A stretch of 64,000 nt of DNA from DASZVB01 sp036272055. Its GTDB lineage: Bacteria > Myxococcota_A > Polyangia > Polyangiales > Polyangiaceae. The position numbers and the translations under genes were made by a program. The notes under the pieces were generated by a model. It was given only the letters and a program-made list of their open reading frames with translations, was not told the origin of the DNA and searched no databases. The stretch covers positions 49,166 through 113,165 of the forward strand of contig DATAZL010000145.1 in the NCBI GenBank assembly GCA_036272055.1. Direction: 5' to 3'. Below are positions 42,701-51,251 of the stretch, one piece after another. Each line of letters starts with the position of its first letter. Within the stretch, counting starts at the first letter, position 1.

Positions 42701-43536
42701 TGACCGTCATTCGGCAATCGGCCGGTGAGCGCCTCGTGCAACATGACGCCGACCGCGTACCAGTCGGCTGCCGCGGTCAGCGTCGCACCTTCGATCTGTT
42801 CGGGCGCCATGTAGGCGACCGTTCCGGCGAGCTCGCCGTGCGTATCGACGCGCGCCGAGTCCACCGCGAGCCCGAAGTCGAGAATGACGAGCCTTCCCTC
42901 GGGGGTGACCAGGACGTTGTAGGGTTTCAGATCCCTGTGCACGAGACCCGCGGCGTGGAGCGCGATGAGCCCGCTCGCCAGCTGGCGCGCCGCGTGGCGC
43001 AGGCGCGACACATCGAGCTCGCCGTCGTGCATCCGTTCGTCCCGGTGCCGCGTCCCGGACGCGATCGCCGGGCGCGGGTTGCTATCTGGTGGCAAAGCCG
43101 CTGTCGCGAGCGTCGTCGTCGCCGAGATGCCGTCTGGTGAATCCGCGACCGCTCCCGGACGGACGTAGTCGAGGAAGTTTTCGCCTACGACGAGCTCCAT
43201 GGTCAGGCACCAGCGCTCGTCGTCGGCGAATAACTCCCCGAAGCGAACGACGTTCGGGTGCGAGAGGTCGGCCAGCACACGAAACTCTTGCTTGAACTGG
43301 TAGAGCGCGGTTCCCTCTCGCTCGCGCAGAACCTTGATTGCGCAGCGCTCGTTCGTACCAATCTCGCGCGCCGCGAAAACCGTGCCGGCGCCGCCGGACC
43401 CGAGGGGTCGCAGCAGCTCGAAACGCCCGACGGTCGCGCTCTCGTGGCTGGCAGGTTCCGGTCGCATCGGAGGCGTCGCAGGATCGGCCGAGTGCCGTTG
43501 CCGATGGATTGTCTCCTTCATCCCCTGCGCGGACAC
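39706..43536 (-). CDS. Giant Ser/Thr kinase with AAA ATPase and TPR region
   Basis: 1276-residue regulator of the myxobacterial kinase–ATPase–TPR type. Kinase: GSGGAG (46-51), Lys68, HRDLKPYN (200-207), DFG (220-222), APE (244-246), all canonical. A ~60-residue insertion between beta5 and the HRD loop (about 130-175) is low-complexity. ATPase: P-loop GESGVGKS (380-387), Walker B LVLWIDDAQW near 505-514, and sensor segment LLVFTARR. The remaining ~700 residues are helical repeats (AARYAQRAAQHAASKLAFEQ and similar). There is no transmembrane segment. It is divergent from the SWIM–SNF2 gene. Unlike the kinase at 18437, it keeps HRD and the P-loop Lys. Confidence 0.92.
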   Translation of the reverse strand: MSAQGMKETIHRQRHSADPATPPMRPEPASHESATVGRFELLRPLGSGGAGTVFAAREIGTNERCAIKVLREREGTALYQFKQEFRVLADLSHPNVVRFGELFADDERWCLTMELVVGENFLDYVRPGAVADSPDGISATTTLATAALPPDSNPRPAIASGTRHRDERMHDGELDVSRLRHAARQLASGLIALHAAGLVHRDLKPYNVLVTPEGRLVILDFGLAVDSARVDTHGELAGTVAYMAPEQIEGATLTAAADWYAVGVMLHEALTGRLPNDGHPHRAIMLKRSTPPVFDSSVPSDLAALCTKLLDHNPVDRAGEVEIARHLGMDVLVERSRASFRSQLYFSRAVFVGRQAESKTLTSALARVRGGACRTVLVTGESGVGKSSLLRAFIDGLSTHTEAPLPLCGRCYDREMVPFRGVDLVVDALAKHLMATSDSGDRLFVPRHASLLSRMFPVLRAVPGFRSAAPSSLADVDPFEARRLGMAALKDLVGALSDERPLVLWIDDAQWLDDESAALLTELFRGVDAPRALLVFTARRLDRTANGPLSELFAASPDLTEIRLSPLPPADSEELAAALARWHGLLRPIDTTLVAVQSGGNPLFIHELVMHGVAARDSNSPLNIEHALGARIDGLDDACRRVLDTVSLSRAPLPNDVVRGAAELGLDAYSRALSALRAENLVTFQSSAPAAEVQTYHDRIRELVAARIAEPVRVAIHAALLRVFEATHTDALDALSFHSFEARKFPDAARYAQRAAQHAASKLAFEQAARFYELALRADGDSVERWALEAGLGHAFANLGRGVDSAEAYLRAATLSNGTRALELRRSAGEQLLRSGHVERGLEISSAVLRELGVAVPDSELSVALSLTKSLSWLKLFARRFRQAQHGTAGAEDRLRFDACQTLASGLSMVHQLRGTEFQARAVRLALDLGEPKSLVKATATLAASLSFARGPARRLAAELSMYVREIAAKSPSEENEAWVSLGTAASSIAIGDFRACEVSASRAEAVFRKCYTGVAWEVVTAQTFVLWSMAYQGKVRAIAERLPELVALARARNDHYALSTLVLGPLHIVGLALDDPARVARECLDAMPQWSSSLAYLPRLCAAYALAQAALYEGRVTDAHHQAELCAELLDGIEYVRVQIHHIDVLGLRARVELARAAESPDQRARCLLRVVGYARDLGEQNLGFATAMSELVSGGVAWQKDEPREAVVRFERAAQVYALDGMMLHAAAARYAAGCAGRDLERTVVAERELTELGVLDPVRMLRLWAPGVPPLRT

Positions 43537-43742
43537 TAGTCATTTCTTCATCGCCGGAGCGTGGCTGCCGTCCGCCACCGTGGCGATCGGAGCCGCCGAG
43601 AATCGCGTTCAGAGCGATGGAGGCGACTCGAGAAATCTCAGGATGCAGTGTGGTCATTGGAAAAGCGGCTGACCCTCCCCGTTCAGCATCTTGGACAGCC
43701 CGACATGCTGACGCGGCTTGCGTCGAAATGTTATGGGCGGCC

Positions 43743-46586
43743 ATGCCGCGTCTCGCGACGAACCACGCGCCCGAAGGATTCGAAGAAACCTGGGAAGCGC
43801 TGCTCGACCTCGCCGGTCGACCGCTGATCCCCGCACCGCTCCTCGCCGTCCGGGCGCTCGAGGTCACGCTGGGCGCGGATTGGCCCGTTCGGCGAGCCGC
43901 CATGGAAGCGCTGCTGCGACGCGCGAAGTCGGTCGATAAAGAGGAACTCGCGGCCGTGACCGTGCCTCCGAAGGGGAGCCCTTTCGGAAACTATTCGGTG
44001 GCGCGCCCCTCGGCGAACGCTCGGCGGCGCAAGGATCCGAGGCCCTACGCAGTGCGTCTCCAGAGTCTCGTCCCTTTCGAGGGGAGCTGCGATTGCCCCG
44101 ACTTTCTTCGGGGCTCGCTCGGGCTCTGCAAACATCTGATGGCGGTCGTTCACCACGCGCACGACACGAAGTCGCTGCTCGCAGTGGCTCTCGCACCGCC
44201 ATCGCGGATCGCGGACCACACCGCGCGGCTTTCGTGGGACCCCGTGCGACCATTTCTCGGCGAGGGCGACAGGCTCGAGGGGCTCCGCTGGATTGAACGA
44301 CCCGGAGTGCGCCACGGCGAAGCTCCAATCCGAAAGGCGCGCGGTCACTTCAAGAGAAGGCACCCGTCCAACGCCAGGGAGCATCCCGATGTCACGCGAG
44401 CAAGCGTCCTGGTAGTCGCGGCACTCATGGCACCGAAGAGAGGTCGGCGAGGGCTGGCTCTCGAGCCAGCGGCTGTACCTCGTCGCGAAAGCCTTGCTCG
44501 TCGACGCCCCAGGTCCGAGCCGCCTGTCTGGATGCCTCCGGAAAACACCTTGCGCGATCCCGAGCGTCGACATCGGCTCCTCGAAGATCTTTCGCGGCTC
44601 GTCGTCGACGAGTCACAGGGCGTCACAATCGATCCGGCCGTACGAGCGCTCGTGCGCGAGGAGCTCGCTACGAGTACTCGCTTGCGACGGGGACGCGCGG
44701 ACGCCCCTCGCCTCTTGCGTCATCTCGACGATCTGGGTCGGACGCTCTACCGCTACCAGCTCGAAGGCGTCGAGCGGTTCGTCTCGCAGGGGCGCCTTCT
44801 CCTCGCAGACGACATGGGGCTGGGCAAGACGACTCAGGCCATCGCGGCATGCCACGTTCTTTACCGCGGGAAGCGGATCCGCCGCGGGCTCTTGATCGTT
44901 CCTGCGGCGCTCAAGCCCCAGTGGGTACGCGAATGGCAGGCAACGACGGACGTGCCGATCGGGAGCGTGGATGGCCTTCCGGAAGCTCGCGCACGCCTCT
45001 ATAGACGGCCCGAGACGCCGTTCCTCGTGATCGGCTACGAGCAGCTGCTCAAGGATCTCTCGCTCGTCCACGAGTTTTCGCCGGACATCGTCGTGCTCGA
45101 CGAGGCACAACGCATAAAAAATTACGCGACAAAGACCGCCGTGTACGTGAAGAGCCTCTCTCCGGACTATCGGCTCGTCCTCACCGGCACGCCGATGGAG
45201 AATCGCCTCGAGGAGCTCGCGAGCGTGCTCGACTGGGTGGACGACGTCGCGCTCACACCGAAGTGGCGGCTCGAGCCGTGGCACACGCTCAGCGAAGGGA
45301 ACGCGGCTGACGGCAGAGCGGGCGCGCGAAACCTCGACACGCTGCGCACGAGGATGGCCCCGTGCATGCTCCGACGAATCCGCCGTGAAGTGCTGTCACA
45401 GCTGCCCTCGCGCACCGACAGCCGCGTTCCTGTTCCGATGACGCCCGAGCAGCAGTCGGAGCATGACGGCCTGATTCAGCCCGTGGCAACGCTTCTTGCC
45501 ACTGCTGCCCGGCGGCCGCTTCGTCAGCCCGAGTTCCTGAGGCTCATGTCGCTCCTCACGACCCAGCGGATCATCTCCAACGGGCTCGGACAGGTGCGCT
45601 TCGACGAGCTCTGGCCGGCGCTCCAGCACTCGCGCCCCGAGCAGGCGCTGCTCGATGGACTCTTCATGCCGAAGCTCGGCGAGCTCCGTCGTCTGATCCG
45701 GGATCTCGTCGTCGACCAGGGGCGCAAGGTCGTCGTGTTCAGCCAATGGCGCCGCATGTTGCGGCTCGCCGCATGGAGCCTGGGGGACGTGCTCGGTGAT
45801 GCCGGCCATCGCCACGTGTTCTTCACGGGTGCTGAGTCTCCACGACAGCGAACCCAGAGCATCACCGAGTTCCATGACGACCCGAAGACGAGCGTAATGC
45901 TCCTCTCCGATGCTGGCGGCGTCGGCCTGAACCTCCAGCGCGCGGCGAGCGCCTGCATCAATCTGGAGCTTCCCTGGAACCCGGCGGTGCTCGAGCAGCG
46001 CATCGGGCGCATCCATCGCCTCGGCCAGAAGTTACCGATCGACGTGTACAACCTGGTGACCGAGCAGGGCATCGAGGCCCGCATCGCGACCCTCATCGCG
46101 ACGAAGAAGGCCCTCTTCGGAGGCCTCTTCGACGGCACGACCGACTCCGTGCGCTTCGAGGGCAAGTCGTCCTTTCTCGCGGACGTCGAGAAGCTCGTCG
46201 CGCCGCTGCCCGAGCTCCCCGCGCTCCCCGTCGCAGAAGGCGAATCCGACGCGGACGAGCCGAACGTCGACGCGGATTCAGCGCCTTCGTCTGCGCAAGA
46301 CGCGGCGCTCATCGACGCGCTTCCGAGCAACGTTTCGATGAACGATAGCGATGCTCGTCGTACGGCGGAGGCGACGGTCGTTTCCGAGAATGTTCCCGGC
46401 CCTCCGCCAGGGCATTCATCGAACGTTGCGAACCTGCTCCACGCACTCCGCGTGACGCGGGCGCCGGACGGTACCGTCTCCATCTCCGCACCACCGGACG
46501 CCGCCGAGGCGCTGCTCGCGCTCCTTCACGGAATGGCCGACCTGGTGGCAAAGGGAACCGCTACGGGCAGCGCTCACCGCTCCTGA
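43743..46586 (+). CDS. SWIM zinc-finger SNF2-family ATPase
   Basis: 947-residue Swi2/Snf2-type DNA translocase. The N-terminal SWIM zinc finger is CDCPDFLRGSLGLCKH (about residue 116). The helicase core has DDMGLGKT (about 356), LIVPAALKPQWVREW, DEAQRIKN (DEAQ box, about 453), LTGTPMENRLEEL, LLSDAGGVGLNLQ and QRIGRIHRLGQ (about 752). A low-complexity acidic tail of ~130 residues follows. The Arg-rich stretch ~200-270 between SWIM and helicase is poorly conserved-looking. The ATG at 43743 is preferred over an open frame from 43338 that overlaps the divergent kinase. Such proteins remodel DNA–protein complexes; the partner is unknown. VapC follows convergently after 10 nt. Confidence 0.92.
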   Translation: MPRLATNHAPEGFEETWEALLDLAGRPLIPAPLLAVRALEVTLGADWPVRRAAMEALLRRAKSVDKEELAAVTVPPKGSPFGNYSVARPSANARRRKDPRPYAVRLQSLVPFEGSCDCPDFLRGSLGLCKHLMAVVHHAHDTKSLLAVALAPPSRIADHTARLSWDPVRPFLGEGDRLEGLRWIERPGVRHGEAPIRKARGHFKRRHPSNAREHPDVTRASVLVVAALMAPKRGRRGLALEPAAVPRRESLARRRPRSEPPVWMPPENTLRDPERRHRLLEDLSRLVVDESQGVTIDPAVRALVREELATSTRLRRGRADAPRLLRHLDDLGRTLYRYQLEGVERFVSQGRLLLADDMGLGKTTQAIAACHVLYRGKRIRRGLLIVPAALKPQWVREWQATTDVPIGSVDGLPEARARLYRRPETPFLVIGYEQLLKDLSLVHEFSPDIVVLDEAQRIKNYATKTAVYVKSLSPDYRLVLTGTPMENRLEELASVLDWVDDVALTPKWRLEPWHTLSEGNAADGRAGARNLDTLRTRMAPCMLRRIRREVLSQLPSRTDSRVPVPMTPEQQSEHDGLIQPVATLLATAARRPLRQPEFLRLMSLLTTQRIISNGLGQVRFDELWPALQHSRPEQALLDGLFMPKLGELRRLIRDLVVDQGRKVVVFSQWRRMLRLAAWSLGDVLGDAGHRHVFFTGAESPRQRTQSITEFHDDPKTSVMLLSDAGGVGLNLQRAASACINLELPWNPAVLEQRIGRIHRLGQKLPIDVYNLVTEQGIEARIATLIATKKALFGGLFDGTTDSVRFEGKSSFLADVEKLVAPLPELPALPVAEGESDADEPNVDADSAPSSAQDAALIDALPSNVSMNDSDARRTAEATVVSENVPGPPPGHSSNVANLLHALRVTRAPDGTVSISAPPDAAEALLALLHGMADLVAKGTATGSAHRS

Positions 46587-46596
46587 GCGAAACGAT

Positions 46597-46977
46597 CTAG
46601 ATTCCGAACACGCGGAGGCCGCGAAAGAAGCCGGCGAGCCCGTGAAAGTCACCGACGTCGGTGGTGTACACGATGCCTGTCCGCTGCGCGGCGAACGCGG
46701 CCACGATGGCGTCGATCGGCGTCGCCCCTCGCACCTTCGCCATCGCGACGCCAGCGAGCTTCACGACCTCGTCCGACGGAGGTTCGACGAGGAGTCCACT
46801 CCAGACCGCCTCCCTGCGATCCGTCCGGCCGCGCCACCACTCGACGGCTGTGACGTTCGGTGTCGCGACCACGAACCCCCGATCCCGCGCGTGAACGTAC
46901 ACTTTCATCGCGCGCTCCTTGCGGCGCTCGAGGGCGATGAGCGCCCCTGTGTCGAACGTGACGGCTGCCCGGGTCAC
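46597..46977 (-). CDS. VapC-type PIN-domain toxin
   Basis: 126-residue PIN ribonuclease-like toxin (GTG 46977, overlapping the antitoxin stop by 4 nt). Acidic metal-binding residues fit the family: Asp in VTFDTGALIALERR, Glu in VTAVEWWRGR, Asp in TPIDAIVAAFAAQ, and Asp in YTTDVGDF. It likely cleaves tRNA or rRNA when free of antitoxin. The antitoxin lies upstream in the normal order. An upstream frame to 47004 is open but inside the antitoxin gene. Confidence 0.88.
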   Translation of the reverse strand: MTRAAVTFDTGALIALERRKERAMKVYVHARDRGFVVATPNVTAVEWWRGRTDRREAVWSGLLVEPPSDEVVKLAGVAMAKVRGATPIDAIVAAFAAQRTGIVYTTDVGDFHGLAGFFRGLRVFGI

Positions 46978-47231
46978 GCCGTCTTCTTCGTCGCGAGCCC
47001 CCACGCAGCGTCGAGCCGAGCGGCTTCGGCCGGAGTGGGTCTCCCCTTGCCAGCGAAGGAGGCAATGAGGGCGTCCCGGCCCTCTTCATAGGCCACGTAC
47101 CGGATCGCATCGCTGATGACGCGGGAGACGTTGCCCCCGTACGAACGTTTCGCGCGGCGCCTGAGGATCTTTGCTTCTTCTGACGGAAGGGAGATGGAAA
47201 GGTGCACCGTTCCACCAGGGCGCTCCTTCAT
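46974..47231 (-). CDS. VapB-type ribbon-helix-helix antitoxin
   Basis: 85-residue partner of the PIN toxin. The N-terminal strand GTVHLSISLPSEEAKILRRR, then VSRVISDAIRYVAYEEG, fits a ribbon-helix-helix DNA-binding fold. The C-terminal part ending LDAAWGLATKKTA should wrap the toxin. The ATG at 47231 gives a compact protein; 47249 would add six residues. It probably autorepresses the operon. It is divergent from the Cys-rich lipoprotein at 47433. Confidence 0.82.
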   Translation of the reverse strand: MKERPGGTVHLSISLPSEEAKILRRRAKRSYGGNVSRVISDAIRYVAYEEGRDALIASFAGKGRPTPAEAARLDAAWGLATKKTA

Positions 47232-47432
47232 TCGTTCATCGTAGCACAATCATGCTCCGATGTGAGCAGAGGCTCGAATTCCACGTTCACGGGCTCACGC
47301 GCCAACCTCGAGGAACGCGCGCGCCACGCGGCAGGTTCTGCCGGCGGGCCTTTGGCGCCGAGATTCGAAGAACGGCTTCACGAGCAGCGCCAGAAGCGTG
47401 ATTGCGATGCCAACCTGGCTATACTGGTTTCG

Positions 47433-48236
47433 ATGCGTGGTGGGGTACTTTCGCAGTTCGGAGTTTGGGCGACTGCCGCGGCGCTGCTCGCTCCGATCAC
47501 ACCCGCGTGCGACAGCGGCGATCGCGTCGTGGCTCGGACCGCAACCGGCGGGAGCGGCGGTGAGTGTGTCGACTACGTGACTTCCGACGGCTACACGTGC
47601 TGCTGCGGAGAGCCGACCTGCACGCGCAACGAAGTTGGCGGGTGCAGGCATCCGCAAACGACTCCGACCGTGAACGTCGCAAGCGGAGGCACAGGCGGCG
47701 CGCCGATCTCCGTCGCGAGCGGCGGTGTTCCAGGGTCGGGCGGCCGCATCCAACCCGAGACGGGCGGTGCCGAGCCGAGCGGCTCGGGGGGCATGCGTCA
47801 TGTGCCGCTGCCGGGGCAGGATCCATGTAGTGACGCAGGCACCGTCGTGTTCGACGACGGCGGCATCATCGTGCGCCCCGGCGGTGCGATCATCGAACCA
47901 GATCCTTCATGTCCCGTCGTGAAGGCAGCGATCGCAATGGTGAAATGCGTCGGAGGTTTGGGCGCCTGTGGCACCGAGGACCAGCCCATCTCTTTTGCAC
48001 CGTGCTGTCTTCCCGACGGCGTGTGCGGTGCGCGCGGGCCCCATTTATCTCCCGGCCAATGCAGCGTCCTGGCCGGCTCGATCCTGCCGCCCGAAGCGTG
48101 CGTCTCGTACGGCGTGCTCAGGACATACAGCGCCATCCAGAACGTTCCAGACGTTGCGCGACAGCAATGCACCTACCGGCAACCGCCGATGAACGCGCAC
48201 GTTGGTGAAGCGCGGGACGCCTCTGACGGCGGATAG
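47433..48236 (+). CDS. Cys-rich lipoprotein with GG linker
   Basis: 267-residue lipoprotein of unknown function (ATG 47433). The signal peptide ends ITPACDSG. A first Cys-rich segment is YTCCCGEPTCTRNEVGGC. A Gly-rich linker (ASGGTGGAP, ASGGVPGSGG) follows. The C-terminal module has CCLPDGVCG, the same C-C-x-x-D-G-x-C-G motif as the lipoprotein at 13766-14503, and GQCSVLAGS. A longer open frame from 47202 adds 77 residues without signal features. Divergent from VapBC and convergent with the MFS gene. Confidence 0.68.
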   Translation: MRGGVLSQFGVWATAAALLAPITPACDSGDRVVARTATGGSGGECVDYVTSDGYTCCCGEPTCTRNEVGGCRHPQTTPTVNVASGGTGGAPISVASGGVPGSGGRIQPETGGAEPSGSGGMRHVPLPGQDPCSDAGTVVFDDGGIIVRPGGAIIEPDPSCPVVKAAIAMVKCVGGLGACGTEDQPISFAPCCLPDGVCGARGPHLSPGQCSVLAGSILPPEACVSYGVLRTYSAIQNVPDVARQQCTYRQPPMNAHVGEARDASDGG

Positions 48237-48270
48237 CTTCCACCGCGTTCTACTCGATGACGCAGCGGCT

Positions 48271-49584
48271 TCACGCCCCGGGAGCGCTCGGCTGCGTGCG
48301 GCCGAAGATCGCGACGACGAGGACCGCGAACACGGCCAGCAACGTGCCGCACAGCGCGAAGGTATAGCCGAAGCCGAGGACGCTCGACGTGGCTCCGATG
48401 ACGACCGCGCCGATACCACTACCGAGGAACAAGGAAAACGCGAAGAGCGCGACCGCGGTGCCGCGCGCGCTCGGGAAGATCTCCGTCGCGCGTGTCTGCA
48501 AATTCGTGTGGCAAAGGATGAAGCCGGTGCCCACCAGGCAACACCCGACGAACACTACCGACCAATGCGGCGCAACCGCGCACGTGAGGTAACCGAGGCT
48601 CAGCGCGCCGCCGCCGGCGCCGAGGAGCGTCCGAGTGTGGAAGCGTCGAAGCAGGTGCTTCATCAGCCGCGCCGTCGTCATCGCCGCGAGCCCCGTGCCG
48701 GCCAGGATGAGACCGATGGGGAACGCCGTGAGTCCGAACCGATCTGCGAGCAGGCCGCTGATGAACGAAAATCCTCCGAAATAGAGAAAGCCCTCCGCGA
48801 ACACGAGCCCGAGGAGCGGACGCATGCGCTTCGCCCGGAGGACCGGCAAGTACTGGAGACGCTTCGTCCCGGTCGGCACGCGCGTCTGGCTGCTGCGGAA
48901 GAGATAGAGCGGCACGGTCGCCGCACCCGCGAGCACACCCAGGCAGGGGAAGACCGCGCGCCACGAGAACAGCGCCGCAATCGTGCCGCCCGCTCCGGTA
49001 CTGAAGGCCTGCGCCGCCCCGGCGCTCGCCATCAACGCCGCGATCGTCGACTGTCGCTCGTCGTAGGGGACGGTATCGCCGATGTACGCGAGCGTCAGTG
49101 GAATGAGCCCGGCCGCAGCGGCACCGGTCAGGGCGCGCAGCGTGAGCATGGCACCGAACGACGGCCACACCGCGCAGCACGCCGTCCCGATGCTGAATGC
49201 GGCCATCGCGTGCGCGCACACCGTGATCTTGCCGAATCGATCCGCGAGCGGCCCATACGCGAGCTGGAGGAGCCCGTACGGTAGCGTGTACGCCGACACG
49301 AGCCATCCCGCCCGCGCGATGGATACGTGCAGCGCATCGGCCATCGTCGGCAGGAGCGGCGCGACGATCCTCGAGTCGAGGTTGATCATGAAGACCGCCG
49401 CGCCGAGCGCGAGCAGGAGCTTCTTGTCGTCTCCGATGCGAACCTTCGGTGCGACGAGAACGTCGGTTCCGGGCGCGTCGGAAGAGGGCAAAGGCAAGGT
49501 CCCTCGAGATACGTTCGCGGCGTGGGTTCGGCAAGGGGGCCTCTGCGGACGGAGGCGCTTGCGCAACGCTTCGTGAACTGGCAT
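48271..49584 (-). CDS. MFS transporter
   Basis: Major facilitator superfamily permease, about 12 transmembrane segments. The family loop between TM2 and TM3 is visible as YGPLADRFGKI. Typical segments are MINLDSRIVAPLLPTMADAL, LTLRALTGAAAAGLIPLTLA and YIGDTVPYDERQ, and a motif-C-like Gly-rich TM5. It resembles drug/sugar-efflux-type MFS proteins. The start is uncertain: ATG at 49584 leaves only 20 nt to the divergent lipoprotein start, while a TTG near 49497, just after a GAGGGA, would still precede the first helix. Substrate unknown. Confidence 0.85.
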   Translation of the reverse strand: MPVHEALRKRLRPQRPPCRTHAANVSRGTLPLPSSDAPGTDVLVAPKVRIGDDKKLLLALGAAVFMINLDSRIVAPLLPTMADALHVSIARAGWLVSAYTLPYGLLQLAYGPLADRFGKITVCAHAMAAFSIGTACCAVWPSFGAMLTLRALTGAAAAGLIPLTLAYIGDTVPYDERQSTIAALMASAGAAQAFSTGAGGTIAALFSWRAVFPCLGVLAGAATVPLYLFRSSQTRVPTGTKRLQYLPVLRAKRMRPLLGLVFAEGFLYFGGFSFISGLLADRFGLTAFPIGLILAGTGLAAMTTARLMKHLLRRFHTRTLLGAGGGALSLGYLTCAVAPHWSVVFVGCCLVGTGFILCHTNLQTRATEIFPSARGTAVALFAFSLFLGSGIGAVVIGATSSVLGFGYTFALCGTLLAVFAVLVVAIFGRTQPSAPGA

Positions 49585-49592
49585 CTCGGCGT

Positions 49593-49600
49593 GAGGAGGA
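49593..49600 (+). promoter_or_regulatory. Ribosome-binding site deciding a TTG start
   Basis: GAGGAGGA lies 4 nt before the TTG at 49605. It selects this codon as the start of the S10-like lipoprotein, since the product then begins with a proper lipoprotein signal. Confidence 0.72.
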
Positions 49601-49604
49601 CACG

Positions 49605-50393
49605 TTGCGGATCGAGCTTTTGTTTTTGTTCGTCCCGTTGCTCGCCGGATGTTCGTCGAAGCCCGCGGCCTCCGCGCGACACGGCGACACCGACGCCGGT
49701 CGGGACGCCGCGACACCTGCGATCACCACGGACGCGAGCAACGACGCGGCGCCGTCGGCTCGAACCGCGTGCGCCTCGAACGGCAGCGGGCCCCTCGTCA
49801 CAGAGGCCGGCTTCATCGACGTCCCGGCGGGAGCCGTCTCTCTCCTGTATGCGGAGAGGCTATTTTATTCGTTCCACCCTGCGGACGCCCAACCCGAGAA
49901 GGCACCGCTCCTCGTGTTCGTGAACGGAGGGCCCACGACGGAGGTCCTGCTGCCGTACGGGACGGGTCCCCGGACGCTCGATCCGGACGCGCCGTCCACC
50001 GCGCCGCCTCGACCCAATCCCAACACCTACACTCGGTTCGCCAACCTGCTCTACCTCGACCAGAGGGATCTCGGGTTCTCCTATGCGACGGAGCCGATCC
50101 GTTGCGGCGATGCACCCACGAAGGAGTCGATCACGACGGCGTCGGATCTGGTCTTCGCCGCGCTCGCATTTCTCGATGGCCATCCTGCGCTCCGCGCCAA
50201 CCCCGTCGCGTTCGTCGGTGAGAGTTTCGGCGGAGCGCTGGCGTCGGTCGCGGTACACATGACGCAAGTCGCGGCGACGGCATCGTCGGTGATCCCCGAT
50301 CTCAGCCTGATCGTTCCGTGGCTCACGGACAGGCTGCGTCAGCACGGCGCCAGCGCGTTCTCCGGTTGCGCCGACGAATCGACACAGCGATGA
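49605..50393 (+). CDS. Serine carboxypeptidase-like (S10) lipoprotein, N-terminal part
   Basis: 262 residues from TTG 49605. Lipobox LLAGC (Cys16), an Asp/Ala-rich linker, then the N-terminal half of an S10-type peptidase fold. VFVNGGP (105-110, oxyanion loop) and NLLYLDQRDLGFSY match the family's WLNGGPG and LDQPxGxGFSY. The nucleophile motif is GESFGG (205-210, Ser207). The reading frame stops at 50393 before the Asp and His of the triad. The missing half continues in another frame from an ATG that overlaps this stop (ATGA). Either a frameshift or sequencing error has split the gene, or two coupled polypeptides reassemble. Confidence 0.75.
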   Translation: MRIELLFLFVPLLAGCSSKPAASARHGDTDAGRDAATPAITTDASNDAAPSARTACASNGSGPLVTEAGFIDVPAGAVSLLYAERLFYSFHPADAQPEKAPLLVFVNGGPTTEVLLPYGTGPRTLDPDAPSTAPPRPNPNTYTRFANLLYLDQRDLGFSYATEPIRCGDAPTKESITTASDLVFAALAFLDGHPALRANPVAFVGESFGGALASVAVHMTQVAATASSVIPDLSLIVPWLTDRLRQHGASAFSGCADESTQR

Positions 50394-51076
50394 GCGACGG
50401 CCGCCCAGTTCGCGTCCGGAGATCCCCGGCAGAGGAACAGGTTCCCTTCGACAACGCCGACGCGCAGATCCGGACGCCGGCGTCCCTGTCGGCGCTGCTC
50501 GGCGTGGACGTCGCGTCGATCTCGGGACTCGCGCCCGACGGCGGTCGGCTCCGCGGCTACCGTGGAGCGCCCGTGGATGGCGCCCCGACACCCCTCGATG
50601 ACCTGCTCGGATCGCTGCCGCGCGGAGACGCTTACTGGGCAGAGGGGTTGACGCTGCCGTCGCCGGTGGCTGTGCCTACGGGCGACGGCGGCATCACCTT
50701 CATTCCCCTCGAGGCGAGCGTCGCGCAGAGTCTCGAGGGGTGTGTAGGGCAGGTCACGGATCTGCCCGCCATCGACGCGTTCCAGGCGAACCTCGAGACC
50801 GTGTACACCTTCATCACGCACTCGCGCTTCGACGCTGTCGTGTACACGAAGGCGCTGCCCGCAGTGCTACAGACCTATGGCTGGGACGTCGTGCCGCCCG
50901 CGATCTGGGATCGAACCGGCGTGCTGCGCGTCCGCCGCGCGAGCGCCGAGCCGTATCTCTCGATCCGGATGCCGACGTACGAATCAGGCCACGAGATCAC
51001 CATTCGCGCGCCGAAGGAGCTCGGCGAGGACCTCGAAGCGTGGCTCCACGAGACGGGCGCGCTCGCCGGCGATTGA
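50390..51076 (+). CDS. Serine carboxypeptidase-like (S10), C-terminal part
   Basis: 228 residues from the ATG at 50390, overlapping the upstream stop. It carries the remaining S10 elements: a FDAVVYTKALPAVLQTYGW segment corresponding to the acid strand, and ESGHEITIRAPKELGEDLE, whose GH matches the C-terminal catalytic His motif. The canonical acid residue is not obvious. It has no signal peptide, so if made separately it would stay in the cytosol away from the lipidated N-terminal half. That argues for a broken gene. Its stop lies 20 nt before the tRNA-Lys-like repeat at 51096. Confidence 0.65.
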   Translation: MSDGRPVRVRRSPAEEQVPFDNADAQIRTPASLSALLGVDVASISGLAPDGGRLRGYRGAPVDGAPTPLDDLLGSLPRGDAYWAEGLTLPSPVAVPTGDGGITFIPLEASVAQSLEGCVGQVTDLPAIDAFQANLETVYTFITHSRFDAVVYTKALPAVLQTYGWDVVPPAIWDRTGVLRVRRASAEPYLSIRMPTYESGHEITIRAPKELGEDLEAWLHETGALAGD

Positions 51077-51095
51077 AGCCCGGAGACTCCCCAGA

Positions 51096-51129
51096 TTTCG
51101 TGGGCCAAGACAGACTTGAACTGTCAGCC
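51096..51129. repeat. Left 34-bp direct repeat of tRNA-Lys 3' end (att-like)
   Basis: Identical over 34 bp to 52300-52333, beginning TTTCGTGGGCC and ending CTGTCAGCC. It corresponds to the tRNA variable region, T arm, 3' acceptor strand and a few flanking bases. The rest of a tRNA is absent here, so this is a duplicated attachment core rather than a gene. Confidence 0.9.
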
Positions 51130-51251
51130 GCCGAATTCGAACAAGTTCCGACTGGCGCTCGTCACCGCTAGCGGCGGCTCTCTCGATCACCCCGCGCAGC
51201 TCCTCGAAGAGCTGGTGCGCCGTGGTAAATCGGATCGATTGCTCCTGACGA

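Noticed and set aside
43338..43742. N-terminal extension of the SNF2 gene
   Set aside because: It overlaps the divergent kinase start, is compositionally biased and lies outside known SWIM–SNF2 architecture.
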